A stretch of DNA of 64,000 nucleotides from Pseudoxanthomonas jiangsuensis (lineage in GTDB: Bacteria > Pseudomonadota > Gammaproteobacteria > Xanthomonadales > Xanthomonadaceae): assembly GCF_010093185.1 (NCBI RefSeq), contig NZ_PDWL01000009.1, forward strand, positions 62,001 through 126,000, written 5' to 3'. The translations under genes and the position numbers were made by a program. Below are positions 22,573 through 32,355 of the stretch, one piece after another. The notes under the pieces were generated by a model, which did no database searches, had not been told where the DNA came from, and worked only from the letters and a program-made list of their open reading frames with translations. The stretch's first letter is position 1; the number at the start of each line of letters is the position of its first letter.

Positions 22573-22992
22573 ATGACCAACGAAGCGCAGGCGCTGTCCG
22601 GCGCCGCGGTGGGCGTGGTGGCGTTCGCGGGGGAGCGGCTGGAGATCCGGCCGCTCCGCTTCGGCCAGCTGCTGGACATCCTGGCCGTGGCCTCGCCGCT
22701 GATCGAAAGCCTGACCGCGCTGGGCAACGCCTCGGCCGACGACCTCGGCTTCTTCTTCGAGCTGGTGCGCAAGCACCGGCAGGAAGTGCCGCAGGTGCTG
22801 GCCCTGGCCACCGGGCGCGAGGCGGCCTTCATCGAGTCGGCAGAGCTGGACGAGGTGCTGGACCTGTTCGCTGCCGTTTACGGGGCGAATCGCGATTTTT
22901 TCGACCAGCGCCTGCGGCCGGCCATCGATCGGCTGGGCGCACGGCTCCGGGCAGGCAAGCCTGGGGCTGGGTCGACACCGCCCAGTTCCTGA
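22573..22992 (+). CDS. Tail assembly chaperone gpG
   Basis: 139 residues when translated without frameshift. Helical, with LRFGQLLDILAVASPLIESL and FFFELVRKHRQEVPQVLAL. It is the zero-frame product of a gpG/gpGT pair. The tail after residue 110 is low-complexity, as expected when that stretch mainly serves the shifted frame. Confidence 0.85.
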   Translation: MTNEAQALSGAAVGVVAFAGERLEIRPLRFGQLLDILAVASPLIESLTALGNASADDLGFFFELVRKHRQEVPQVLALATGREAAFIESAELDEVLDLFAAVYGANRDFFDQRLRPAIDRLGARLRAGKPGAGSTPPSS

Positions 22993-23171
22993 TCGACCAG
23001 GGGCACGCCCGCGCGGACGTGTGGCAGATGACGTTCGCGCAGGTGCGCCTGTTCACCGCCGCGGCCGAGCGCCAACACCGGCGTCGCCTGCGCGACCTCG
23101 CAACCGTCATGCGGGCCGCGCAGTACGACAAGAGCAACTTCGAGAAATTCCTGAAGACCCTCGATGGCTAA
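22573..23171 (+). CDS. Tail assembly chaperone gpGT, made by -1 frameshift
   Basis: At the heptamer T TTT TTC (22896-22902) a -1 slip moves ribosomes to a frame open from 22902 to the stop at 23169-23171. The product is 110 residues of gpG plus 89 of T, about 199 in all. The T domain (VDTAQFLIDQGHARADVW; LRDLATVMRAAQYDKSNFE) has no start of its own. gpGT binds the tape measure and tube subunits, and is absent from the finished tail. Its stop overlaps the tape measure start by 8 bases. Confidence 0.85.
22896..22940 (+). promoter_or_regulatory. Programmed -1 frameshift site with downstream hairpin
   Basis: Slippery heptamer T TTT TTC in the correct phase (codons GAT TTT TTC). Five bases later a stem starts: GCGCC (22908-22912) pairs with GGCGC (22936-22940), and an inner GGCCG pairs with CGGCT. 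The arrangement and spacing are those of stimulated -1 signals. Confidence 0.85.
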
Positions 23172-25974
23172 CCCTGCAAGCCTGCGCGTCCGAATCTCCG
23201 CCGACCTGGCTGACATCAAGCAGGGCCTCGGCGTGCTGCGTGGAGAGCTGGCGGGCGTGCGCAAGCAGGCCGATGCGGCCCTGCCATCGCTGACCAACAA
23301 CGCGGCAGTGCAGGGATTGCGGCGCATCCGGCAGGAGGTGGTGGCCCTGGCCGGTGCGTACCTGTCGCTGCGCGGCGCCAGCATCCTGGGCGCCATGGCC
23401 GACGAGGCCACGCAGATCCGCGGTCGCATCAGCGCCGCCAGCGGCGACTACCAGCGCCTGCTGCAGCTGGCCAACGAAACCCGCACCAGCCTGGCCGGCA
23501 CTACGGACCTCTACGCCCGCATGGAGCGCAGCACGCGCAGCATGGGCCTGAGCCAGGAGAAGCTGCTCGACCTGACCCGCACGGTCAACCAGGCCATTCG
23601 CCTGTCGTTCGCCTCGCAGGGCGCGGCCGATGCTGCAATCACCCAGTTCGGCCAGGCGCTCGCTTCGGGCCAGCTCCGCGGCGAGGAGTTGAATTCAGTC
23701 CTCGAGCAGACGCCTCGCCTGGCCGAGGCGGTGGCCGCCGGCCTGGGCGTCGGAGTCGGCCAACTGCGCGCCATGGCCAAGGAAGGCAAGCTCACCAACG
23801 ACCAGGTGCTCAAGGCGCTGGCCACCCAGGCCCAGCTGGTGGCGCGCGAGTTCGAGGCGATGCCGCGCACCATGGCCGACGCCTGGACCGTGCTGCGCAA
23901 CAACCTGTTGGACTACGTGGGCAAGGTGGACCAGGCGCATGGGATCAGCCGCAAGCTCGCCGCGGCACTGACCACGCTGGCCCAGAACCTGCCGCGCTAT
24001 CTCGATCCCCTGGTGGCCATCCTCGGCCAGATCATCCAGCACCTGGACGTGCTGGTCGTATTGATCGGCACCCGTCTGGCGTTGGCGGGCGCCGCGGCGA
24101 TCCCCGCGCTCATTGCCCGGTTCGTCGCTTTGCGCGTTTCGATCATGGCCTCGGTCGCCGCGGCCACCACGCTGCGAGGCGCGCTGGCCCTGATCGGTGG
24201 CCCCATCGGCCTGGCCATCGCCGCCCTGGCCGCCGGCATCTACCTGCTGTACCAGCGCACCACCGAAGCCAAGCGTGCCGCGGAGGAGCACACCAAGGCG
24301 CTCGAGGCCAACAAGAACATGGCCCTGCAGAGCAAGGAAGCGGCGTTGGAGGACGCCAAGGCCAAGCGGCAGCAGGCAATCGATACGCTGAAAGCCGCCT
24401 CGGCCGCGCTGCAGGAGGCCAAGTACAAGTCCCAGGCCATCGGCACCGACATCGGCGGTGGCGGCCCCATGGGCATGCCGCGTGCGCGCATGGGCAACGC
24501 GGACCCGGAAGTGTCGCGCGCCCAGAATATGCAGGACCAGGCGCTGCAGCAACTCGCGGAATGGCAGCGCCAGATCGCCGAACTGGAGCGCGCGATCGAA
24601 CAGTCGACGGAGAACGCAGCGACCGGCGTGGAAACCACCGGCGAGCGCATCACCGGCTCCAACGCGCTGCTGCGCGACTCCATCGAGCGTCAGCTGCGCG
24701 ACCTGGACCGGATGTATGCCGCCCACGAAATCGGCATCACCGGGTATTACCAGGCCCGCCGCCAGCTGCAGCAGCAGGCCATCGATGCGGAGATCGAGCA
24801 GGCGCGCATGCAGTTGGCCGCTGCCGACAAGGGCGAGGCCCGCCAGCGGATCGAGGAAACCATCGTCAAGCTGCAGCGCGATCGCGCGGAGATCGCCACG
24901 GCCAGCGCCCGTGAGGAGAAAAAGGCAATCGAGGAGCTGGACAAGGCCGCCGGCGACATGTACGTGTCGCGCCTGGAGCGCGAGGGGCAACTGGCCCGTG
25001 CGGTCCGCGCCCGGCTGGAGGAGGAGTTCAAGGAGCGCATCGTCACCCTGCAGGCCAATGGCCGCGAGGAGGACGTGCGCACCATCCGCCTGCACATCGA
25101 CGCCGAAGTGGCCAAGTCGCAGCTGGGCGAGTTCGACGAGAAGATGACGCGGGTGCTGGCCAACCTGCAGGCGAAGGAACAGTCCGTCGCGGCGCAGCAA
25201 GAAGCTGGGTTGCTGGGCATCATCGAGGGCGAGCGGCAGGTCAAGGAAGCACGGGCCGGTGCCATGCAGCAGTTGCTGGAGCTGCGCCAGGCCGCCGTCG
25301 ACTTCATGGGAATGCTCGCGGCCGACAGCCCCGAGGCGCAGAAGGTGCTGGCGTTCCTCAACCAGCTGGACGGCAACATCGGCACCGTCGCCTCGTCGAT
25401 GCAGCGGTTCCGCCAGCAGGTCTCCGACGCGGCCATCGAATCGGTCACCAACCTGTTCATGGACCTGGTGGACGGATCCAAGTCGGCCGGCGAGGCGCTG
25501 CGCGACTTCGTGCGCGGCTTTGCCCTAGCGATGGCGCAGATCGCCGCCCGGGCGCTGGCCACGTACCTGGTCCTGCAGCTGCTGGACGCCATCTATCCGG
25601 GCCTCGGCAAGGCCACCGCGGCCGGCATGAGCGCCGGCGTCCACCACACCGGCGGCATCGCCGGCCAGCCGGGCGTGCGTCGGCAGCTGCCTGCCTGGCT
25701 GTTCGGCGCAGCCCCGCGCTACCACACCGGCGGCATCGCCGGCCTGGGCCCGGACGAAGTGCCCGCCGTCCTGCAGCGCGGCGAAGAGGTGCTGACCCGC
25801 AACGACCCGCGGCACCGGGCCAACGGCGGCGCCGGTGGCGGCAGCAGCGCGCCGCCTTCGGTCGTGGTGGCCATCGGCGACAACGCCGTGGCCGATGCGC
25901 TGGCAGGCAAGGCAGGCGAGGACGTCGTGATGGCGCACGTCCGCAACAACTGGGATGGCCTGCATCGTGGCTGA
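23164..25974 (+). CDS. Tape measure protein
   Basis: 936 residues, the longest structural helix protein, with the N-terminal tape-measure domain (LRVRISADLADIKQGLGVLR onward; MERSTRSMGLSQEKLLDLTR; ELNSVLEQTPRLAEAVAAGL), hydrophobic segments near 290-365 that may insert in the membrane during DNA ejection, coiled coils at 370-760 and a Gly-rich C-terminus with two HTGGIAG repeats. It fixes tail length; its size predicts a tail of roughly 140 nm using the usual rise per residue. Confidence 0.93.
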   Translation: MANPASLRVRISADLADIKQGLGVLRGELAGVRKQADAALPSLTNNAAVQGLRRIRQEVVALAGAYLSLRGASILGAMADEATQIRGRISAASGDYQRLLQLANETRTSLAGTTDLYARMERSTRSMGLSQEKLLDLTRTVNQAIRLSFASQGAADAAITQFGQALASGQLRGEELNSVLEQTPRLAEAVAAGLGVGVGQLRAMAKEGKLTNDQVLKALATQAQLVAREFEAMPRTMADAWTVLRNNLLDYVGKVDQAHGISRKLAAALTTLAQNLPRYLDPLVAILGQIIQHLDVLVVLIGTRLALAGAAAIPALIARFVALRVSIMASVAAATTLRGALALIGGPIGLAIAALAAGIYLLYQRTTEAKRAAEEHTKALEANKNMALQSKEAALEDAKAKRQQAIDTLKAASAALQEAKYKSQAIGTDIGGGGPMGMPRARMGNADPEVSRAQNMQDQALQQLAEWQRQIAELERAIEQSTENAATGVETTGERITGSNALLRDSIERQLRDLDRMYAAHEIGITGYYQARRQLQQQAIDAEIEQARMQLAAADKGEARQRIEETIVKLQRDRAEIATASAREEKKAIEELDKAAGDMYVSRLEREGQLARAVRARLEEEFKERIVTLQANGREEDVRTIRLHIDAEVAKSQLGEFDEKMTRVLANLQAKEQSVAAQQEAGLLGIIEGERQVKEARAGAMQQLLELRQAAVDFMGMLAADSPEAQKVLAFLNQLDGNIGTVASSMQRFRQQVSDAAIESVTNLFMDLVDGSKSAGEALRDFVRGFALAMAQIAARALATYLVLQLLDAIYPGLGKATAAGMSAGVHHTGGIAGQPGVRRQLPAWLFGAAPRYHTGGIAGLGPDEVPAVLQRGEEVLTRNDPRHRANGGAGGGSSAPPSVVVAIGDNAVADALAGKAGEDVVMAHVRNNWDGLHRG

Positions 25975-27142
25975 TCCCGTGGCGTGGACCTTCGCCTGCG
26001 GCGGCGAGATCGTCGAGCAGCTCGACGCCCTGACCGACGTGCTACCGGCCGAGAACGGCGTGGAGCAGCGCCGCGGCCTGCGCCTGTCGCCGCGCACCAC
26101 GCTGGAGTTCAGCGGCCTGGAGGAGGGCGCCGCGCGCCGGCACCTGGAGCACCTGTTGCACGCCAACGGCGCCGGCCGGTGGTGGGTGCCGTTCCCGATG
26201 GACCGGGGCGCGCTGCCGGAACCGCTGGCCGCGGGCGCCACCGCCGTGCCCGTGGACACGCGCTGGCGCCACTACCGGGCCGGCGGCCGGGCGCTGCTGC
26301 TGGGCGCCACCCCGCGCGACTACGAGCTGGTGGATGTGGACGAGGTGGCCAGCGACGCGCTGACCCTCGCCGAGCCCACGGTGCGCGATTGGCCGGCAGG
26401 CACCGCAGTGCTGCCCGTGGCGCTGGCGCGGCTGGACGGGATGCCGTCGCTGTCCCGGTTCACGTCCGATGCGGTGCCGTACCAGGTGCGCTTCCTGTTC
26501 GAGGAACCGGTGGACTGGCCGGCGACCGCCGGCGCCGCGGAGTACCGCGACGTGCCCGTGCTGGAGGTCGCGCCCGACTGGGGCGATGACCCCGCCTGGA
26601 CGCCGGAGCGCCAGTTCGTGGAGGAGGACAACGGCACTGCGCCGCCGGCGCGCTTCGACCCGCAGGGCGGGCCGCGCGGCCTGGCCATGCGCAACTACAC
26701 GCTGCTCTCCATGGAGCAGGCCGCGGCCTTCCGCAGCCTCCTGTATGCGCTGGACGGCCGGCGCTGCCCCATCTGGCTGCCCTCGCTGGCCGGCGACCTG
26801 CAGGTGGTGGCCAACGTGTCCAACGGCGCCACCACGCTGGACGTGGGCTGGACCGGCCTGTCCGCCTGGCCGCTGGCCCAGGGGCGGCGTGACCTGCGCA
26901 TCCAGCTGCGCAGCGGCACCGTGCTGTATCGCCGCATCACCGCCGCCACGGCCGTGGGCGACGACGTCGAGCGCCTGACCCTCGACGCGGCCATCGGCAC
27001 CGGCTTCACCGCCGCGCAGGTGGCGCTGGTGTCGTTCCTGGTGCCGGTGCGCCAGGAGGCCGACGCCGTCGTGCTGCGCTGGTGGTCGCACGGCACCGCC
27101 AGCGCGCAACTGAGCTTCCGAGGGCTGCGCGATGGGCTTTAA
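25955..27142 (+). CDS. Minor tail protein
   Basis: 395 residues, beta-rich and aromatic (WRHYRAGGRALLLGATPRDY; VPYQVRFLFEEPVDWPA; RLSPRTTLEFSGLE). It lies between tape measure and the DUF2163/BR0599-like gene, where GTA-like and siphophage tails place distal-tail proteins. The 20-base overlap with the tape measure could shrink if a GTG at 25967 is used instead. Confidence 0.75.
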   Translation: MACIVADPVAWTFACGGEIVEQLDALTDVLPAENGVEQRRGLRLSPRTTLEFSGLEEGAARRHLEHLLHANGAGRWWVPFPMDRGALPEPLAAGATAVPVDTRWRHYRAGGRALLLGATPRDYELVDVDEVASDALTLAEPTVRDWPAGTAVLPVALARLDGMPSLSRFTSDAVPYQVRFLFEEPVDWPATAGAAEYRDVPVLEVAPDWGDDPAWTPERQFVEEDNGTAPPARFDPQGGPRGLAMRNYTLLSMEQAAAFRSLLYALDGRRCPIWLPSLAGDLQVVANVSNGATTLDVGWTGLSAWPLAQGRRDLRIQLRSGTVLYRRITAATAVGDDVERLTLDAAIGTGFTAAQVALVSFLVPVRQEADAVVLRWWSHGTASAQLSFRGLRDGL

Positions 27143-27995
27143 CCTCCGCGAACTCTCCCGCTTCCTCGGCCGCCCCGTTCAGCTGTTCGCCTTCACCCGG
27201 CAGAACCGGGTGTGGCGGTTCACCACGGCCGACCGCGACGTCACCGTGGGCGAGCACGTGTACCTGTCCGCGCCGGGCATCAGCCGCACGGCGATCCGCG
27301 AGAGCGGGGAGCGGGCGAAGAACAACGTGACGATCAAGCTGCCGTTCCTCACCGACCCGGGCGCGATCGAACTGCCGCCGACGCAGGACCTGGGCCGCAA
27401 CTGGCTCCCGTACCCGCCCAGCGACCCGGTCTACGTGGACTGCATGACCTACCACGCGGACGACCCGGACGCCGAGGTCATCATCGACTGGACCGGCAAG
27501 GTGCTGCAGCCCAAGTGCAACGGCACGCTGCTGGAGCTGGTGTGCTCGCCCAGCCGCGCGGCCAAGGGCGCGTGGGTGGGCGGCGCGCCGCGCATCCAGC
27601 GCGCCTGCGACCGGCCGGTGTACTCGCAGGGTATCGGCCAGTGCAACCTCGACCCGGACGCGTGGGAGGTGGAGGCCACCGTCACCGACGTGGACGGCCT
27701 CACCCTGACCGCGGCCGAGTTCGAGCGCGACGACGGCATCGAGTGGCCGGGTGGATTCGTGCAGTGGGAGCGCGCCGACGGCATCGTCGAGACGCGCACC
27801 ATCCGCGCCGCCTCCGGCCTGACCCTGACGCTGGACTACGGCGCGGCCGACCTGGGCGAGGTGACCAGCCTCAAGGCCTGGCCCGGCTGCCCGCACAACT
27901 GGGCCGGTTGCACCGCCCGCGACAACAACAAGAACTACGGCGGCTGCCTGTGCATGCCCGGCAAATCCGCCTTCGACGGAACCCGCGCCGTATGA
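27132..27995 (+). CDS. BR0599/DUF2163-family tail protein
   Basis: 287 residues. N-terminal DUF2163-like beta domain and a C-terminal Cys-containing module (CPHNWAGCTARDNNKNYGG then CLCMP), the signature of the phage BR0599 tail family. Likely a baseplate hub adaptor. Overlaps both neighbours by 4 to 11 bases. Confidence 0.85.
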   Translation: MGFNLRELSRFLGRPVQLFAFTRQNRVWRFTTADRDVTVGEHVYLSAPGISRTAIRESGERAKNNVTIKLPFLTDPGAIELPPTQDLGRNWLPYPPSDPVYVDCMTYHADDPDAEVIIDWTGKVLQPKCNGTLLELVCSPSRAAKGAWVGGAPRIQRACDRPVYSQGIGQCNLDPDAWEVEATVTDVDGLTLTAAEFERDDGIEWPGGFVQWERADGIVETRTIRAASGLTLTLDYGAADLGEVTSLKAWPGCPHNWAGCTARDNNKNYGGCLCMPGKSAFDGTRAV

Positions 27996-30900
27996 CCAAC
28001 CCTCGCCGCACCGGCTTGCGCCGCCTCTGGTACGTCGCCTCGTGGCGCTGCCGCTACTGGTACCTGGACACGCGCGAAGGGCTGGTGGCGCGCATCGTGC
28101 TGGCGCTGGGGCTGCTGGTGGCGGCGGTGTGGAGCGCGTGGGCGTCGCTGCAGCAGATGCAGCGGCCGCCTGTGGCGGGGGAGCCGATCAAGGCGATCGC
28201 CGACTGGATCGTCTACGCGATCGTGTTCGTGGTGTCGCTGCTGGTCGCCTACGCCTTGGCGCCCAAGCCGCAGAGCGCCAAGCCGCAGAAAATCGAGGTC
28301 GCCCGCGTCGAAGACGGCGCCACCCTCAAACGCATCTACGGCCCGGTGTGGATCTCCGATCCGGTCGTGATCGGCGACAAGCCGATGGGCACCGTGGCCA
28401 TCCGCAAGAAGGCCGGCAAGTCGCTCACCCTGAAGACCAAGTGGCAGACCGTCGGCTACTGGTACAAGCGCATCTTCCACTTCATGCTGTGCCGCGGCCC
28501 CATCGACAGCGTGCTGGCCATCCGCGCCGGCGACAAGGAGGTGTGGTCCGGCGAGCTGGGCGAGTCCTCCAACCTCTTCATTTCCCGCCTCAACCTGTGG
28601 GGCGGCGAGGACAGCGAGGGCGGCATCGAAGGCGTGTTCGAGTTCAAGTTCGGTGACGCCGACCAGGAGCCCAGCGCCTACCTCGCCGCCAACCTCGCCC
28701 CCGAACAAAGCGCCTACCGCGGCCGCGCCTCGGTCGTGTTCCAGGGCGGCCGCTGGGGCAACAGCCCCTACTTCAAATCGCCCGCGTTCCTGGTCTCGCG
28801 CACCCGCGAAGGCTGGGACAACGACGAGTGCTGGTATCCCGAGAAGGCGGAGGTGCCAGTAGGCTATGGTCCGCTGGAGCTATTGATCAGCGAAATTGCC
28901 CTGAAAGGGAGTGACGCAGACGGTAGTGGCGCCAATGCCTACGTCCTCAACGATGTTGGCCCGCAGGATCTGCTGCTTGTCACGATGCCCGAGGGGCTGA
29001 CCTATACCGCATGGTCAGGCTGGGGATCCGACGACTCGACGACGCCGACGCCGCCCCCCGCGCCGGGCCACGTGTGGTTGCCTGCCTTCTGGGTTACAAC
29101 CGACACAGGCACCACGGCCTACAACCAGACCTTCCACACCAGCGCAGCAGGAGCCTTCGCTGCAGCACAGGCCAACCTGCCCATCAATCTTTCCGGAGCT
29201 TCGAGCTATCGGTTCTGGCTCTATGACCCGTACCCTCCCGACAATCGCGGCGGCCTTTCGCTGCGTGTGCATCGGCAGCGATACCTGGTTGGCATGAACG
29301 CGGCGCACGTGCTCTATGACAGCCTCGTGGCGCGTGAGATGGACGGCGAGCCGGCTGCGCTGATCGACGATTCCGGGTGGCGCGCGGCGGCCGATCGGCT
29401 GCATGCGGAAGGGTTCGGCATCGGAACAGAGTTCGACGCCTCTTCTGAGACCATCGAGCAGTTCCAGCAGCGCCTGTGCGACCTGATCGGCGCACAGCTC
29501 TCGCGCGACCCCACCACGGGTCTGTGGCACCTGGACCTGATCCGCGACGACATCGGCGTCGATGACCTGCCGGTGCTCACCGACGACGACATCCTGGAGT
29601 TCGAGCGCCAGCCAGCCGTGCTGGACGAGGCGGTCAACCAGGTGGTCGTGGAGTGGTTCGACCCGCTGAAGAAGGAGAACCGCTCCACTGCGCCGCTACA
29701 GGCGTTGGGTGCGATCCAGGCGTTCGGCTCGGTCAACGGGGAAGTGCGCACCTTCCGCGAGATCCTCAACGAGACCCTCGCGCTTCGGGTAGGCGCCCGT
29801 GATCTGCGCGTTCGGTCCACGCCGCTGGAGCGGATCACGGCGTCCACCACGCGCGCACCTTACAGCTGGCGCAAGGGCCGCAAGTTCCGGCTGCAGGCGC
29901 CCAAGAAGGGCATCGCCGACATGGTGTGCGTGCTGGGCGAGGTTGACCGCGGGACGTTGCGCAGCGGCGCCCTGCGGATCACCGCAGTGCAGGACGTGGC
30001 TAGCATGCCGGACACCACCTACGTCGTAGGCGAGCCAGGCACGGCCCCCGAGATCCCGACGACTGCGGTGCCGGTTCCTTCTCAGGCGCTGTTCGAATCG
30101 CCCTACAGCGAACTGTTCCAAGTGTTAAGTGACGCCGATCTTGCGTACCTGTCGCCTACGCAGGGCTATGTGCTCGCCGTGGCCGCCGCGGCGCCGGCCG
30201 CGGTGGACTTTCTGCTGCAGACACAGGTCGATGGCGGCGGCTTTGAGGAAGCTCAGCCTGGCAGCTTCTGCCCGACCGCCACCGTGGTGGAAGCTTCGTT
30301 GACCGGCGGGCCTGCAGGCGGCCTGCTCCGGGTCGACTTCACGCTGGCGGCCCCTTCGGGGCTTGAGGGCGTGGAGCTTGGTACCGCCGCGCTGTGGGGA
30401 GACGAGCTGTGCCGTGTCGACGCGTTGGACGTCATGTCGCTCACGGTAACGCTGGGACGTGGTGTCGTGGACACGCCGCCTACTGAGCACGCCGCCGGCG
30501 AGCGCATCTGGTTCTACGACGCCTATGGCGTTATGGACCCTGAAGTCCGCTCGGCTGGTCAGCAGATCGATGCCAAGGCACAGACCCGGATGGGGAGCGA
30601 CATTCTGGAGCTCTACCTGGCGCCCGTTTCCAGCGTCATCATGGCTTCCAGGGCGTCCCGGCCCTACGCGCCGGGCAAGCTGGAAGTGAACGGGGAGAGC
30701 TATCCAGTAGGCGCGTTGGCCACGACTGAGGTCACGTGGTCGCATCGTGATCGGCTGGCACAGGAGGCCGCCCTGATCGATGCCCTCGCTGAGGGGTTCG
30801 GCCCAGAGATCGGCACGACTTACACGGTTCGGTGGATTCTCAACGGCGTGCTGGACCATGAAGAGACAGGAATCGCGGGCACGGCCGCCGCGCACACGCC

Positions 30901-31069
30901 TTCCGGCAACGGCACGCTGCGTATCGAGGTCTGGGCCGTTCGGGATGGTCTGGAGAGCTGGAAACCTGCTGCCCACACGCTCGCATTCTTGCTCTCGCCA
31001 TTGGAGCCTTACGTGGACGAGAGCGACCAAACCTACGCCGATCAAGACGGCAACGTATACGAGGGATAG
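27992..31069 (+). CDS. Tail tip/host-specificity protein (phage-tail_3 type)
   Basis: 1025 residues. Two hydrophobic segments near the N-terminus (about 30-50 and 70-92), a conserved basic region (KRIYGPVWISDPVVIGDKP), then the central hub with QFQQRLCDLIGAQLSRDPTT and WHLDLIRDD. The C-terminal 350 residues are beta-rich. From about position 28,860 the base composition becomes clearly less GC-rich and codon use changes, so the distal part, including an insert with SDDSTTPTPPPAPGH, seems to come from another phage. This is where receptor specificity would be set. Confidence 0.85.
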   Translation: MTNPRRTGLRRLWYVASWRCRYWYLDTREGLVARIVLALGLLVAAVWSAWASLQQMQRPPVAGEPIKAIADWIVYAIVFVVSLLVAYALAPKPQSAKPQKIEVARVEDGATLKRIYGPVWISDPVVIGDKPMGTVAIRKKAGKSLTLKTKWQTVGYWYKRIFHFMLCRGPIDSVLAIRAGDKEVWSGELGESSNLFISRLNLWGGEDSEGGIEGVFEFKFGDADQEPSAYLAANLAPEQSAYRGRASVVFQGGRWGNSPYFKSPAFLVSRTREGWDNDECWYPEKAEVPVGYGPLELLISEIALKGSDADGSGANAYVLNDVGPQDLLLVTMPEGLTYTAWSGWGSDDSTTPTPPPAPGHVWLPAFWVTTDTGTTAYNQTFHTSAAGAFAAAQANLPINLSGASSYRFWLYDPYPPDNRGGLSLRVHRQRYLVGMNAAHVLYDSLVAREMDGEPAALIDDSGWRAAADRLHAEGFGIGTEFDASSETIEQFQQRLCDLIGAQLSRDPTTGLWHLDLIRDDIGVDDLPVLTDDDILEFERQPAVLDEAVNQVVVEWFDPLKKENRSTAPLQALGAIQAFGSVNGEVRTFREILNETLALRVGARDLRVRSTPLERITASTTRAPYSWRKGRKFRLQAPKKGIADMVCVLGEVDRGTLRSGALRITAVQDVASMPDTTYVVGEPGTAPEIPTTAVPVPSQALFESPYSELFQVLSDADLAYLSPTQGYVLAVAAAAPAAVDFLLQTQVDGGGFEEAQPGSFCPTATVVEASLTGGPAGGLLRVDFTLAAPSGLEGVELGTAALWGDELCRVDALDVMSLTVTLGRGVVDTPPTEHAAGERIWFYDAYGVMDPEVRSAGQQIDAKAQTRMGSDILELYLAPVSSVIMASRASRPYAPGKLEVNGESYPVGALATTEVTWSHRDRLAQEAALIDALAEGFGPEIGTTYTVRWILNGVLDHEETGIAGTAAAHTPSGNGTLRIEVWAVRDGLESWKPAAHTLAFLLSPLEPYVDESDQTYADQDGNVYEG

Positions 31070-31071
31070 GC

Positions 31072-31515
31072 ATGGCCAACATCAGATTTGACAACGGCGC
31101 CGAGGTCACGGCTCCCGATCTCGAGCGCATCCCAGGGCTGACCGATCCTGAGGGCGCCCGCGAGGATGGTTGGATGACGCCGCGCCGGATCCGGCGTGCG
31201 ATCGTCACAACGATAGGCCATGCTTCCGCCGGGACACTGACGATCGACTGCAGCCAGGGCGATTACTTCTTGGTGAACCTCCAGGCCGCTGCAACGCTGG
31301 CTTTTTCCAACGTGCCGCCAGCGGCATCGGTGACGATTCACTTTGTCCAAGACGGCACCGGCGGCCGCGTGGTGACCCTCCCGGGCGCTGCGAAGGCGAT
31401 CGTCGGCAGCGACACCGCGATTCAGCCCAGCGCAAATGCGCGCACGGTCTCCCACTGGACCACACTCAACGCAGGCAGTCGCTGGGACTATTCGATGAAG
31501 GGCACAGCTGCATGA
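31072..31515 (+). CDS. Tail fibre/tip-associated structural protein
   Basis: 147 residues, beta-rich with Gly/Ala/Thr (GTLTIDCSQGDYFLVNLQAA; ASVTIHFVQDGTGGRVVTLP), a pattern common in phage fibre modules. Starts 2 bases after the tail tip stop. Lower GC like the end of that gene. Confidence 0.65.
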   Translation: MANIRFDNGAEVTAPDLERIPGLTDPEGAREDGWMTPRRIRRAIVTTIGHASAGTLTIDCSQGDYFLVNLQAAATLAFSNVPPAASVTIHFVQDGTGGRVVTLPGAAKAIVGSDTAIQPSANARTVSHWTTLNAGSRWDYSMKGTAA

Positions 31516-32174
31516 GTCTCTTGGCAGCTCACGGTGGGTTGCTGCCGCTGCAGGGCGTCCGACTGATCTCGCGCCTGGACTTCACCGCCATGCCTAACGG
31601 CCAGACCTTGACCGATGACACCGGCAAGATCTGGACGCCGAACGGCGGCTCTGGCGTTTCAAGCGGTCAGCTGGTGATGGCGCCCAACACCACCGATTAC
31701 TTCACGACCCCGGACCACGCCGACTGGAATTTCGGTGCTGACGAGTTCTGCATCGAAATGATCGGGACCATCGCCAGCGGCACCACGCGCGAGGCGGGTA
31801 TCGTCTCGAAGTGGTCGAGCGGCTGGTCCTGGTATGCCGGCACCGGTCCGAGCGCGGCTAACCTCGGGCTCTACATTCATTTGCAGGGTGGCAGCAACGA
31901 ATGGCCGGTGGGTGCTGGCATCGTGAAGGGAGCCGAGGCCCATTTCGCGTGGTACCGCAATGCCAGCGGTCAGTTTTGGGTCGCGGTCAACGGCTCGGCC
32001 GCGCTGATCCGCGCCACGGCCACCCCGCTTCACACCTCGACTGACCCGGTCCGCATCGGTCCTCATGCTGCGGGCATCACCGGCGTCCCTTTCAGCGCCA
32101 AGCAGATGCGGGTCAGGAGGGGGCTCGGGTGCGCCTACTCGGGGACCAGTTTCACGCCGCCTGGCAGTTTGTAA
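31512..32174 (+). CDS. LamG/concanavalin-like tail protein
   Basis: 220 residues with the jelly-roll pattern of laminin-G-like domains (FGADEFCIEMIGTIASGTT; AHFAWYRNASGQFWVAVNGS; STDPVRIGPHA). Such domains at phage tail ends bind sugars, so a receptor-binding role is likely. Last structural gene. Confidence 0.75.
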   Translation: MSLLAAHGGLLPLQGVRLISRLDFTAMPNGQTLTDDTGKIWTPNGGSGVSSGQLVMAPNTTDYFTTPDHADWNFGADEFCIEMIGTIASGTTREAGIVSKWSSGWSWYAGTGPSAANLGLYIHLQGGSNEWPVGAGIVKGAEAHFAWYRNASGQFWVAVNGSAALIRATATPLHTSTDPVRIGPHAAGITGVPFSAKQMRVRRGLGCAYSGTSFTPPGSL

Positions 32175-32355
32175 GCCGTGGTGCCGCTGCTCGGGCGGCC
32201 CTCGATGGCGATGCGTCGCAGATCGGCGGGGAGCCGCGCATTCTCACCGGTCCCATAGAACTGCAACAGACTTCACATTTCCCAAGGAACGGCGCATTTT
32301 CCAGGGCCAGAAGGGCGCTTGGGCCCAATACGCAACGTCCGCAGGAGAATCAGGT

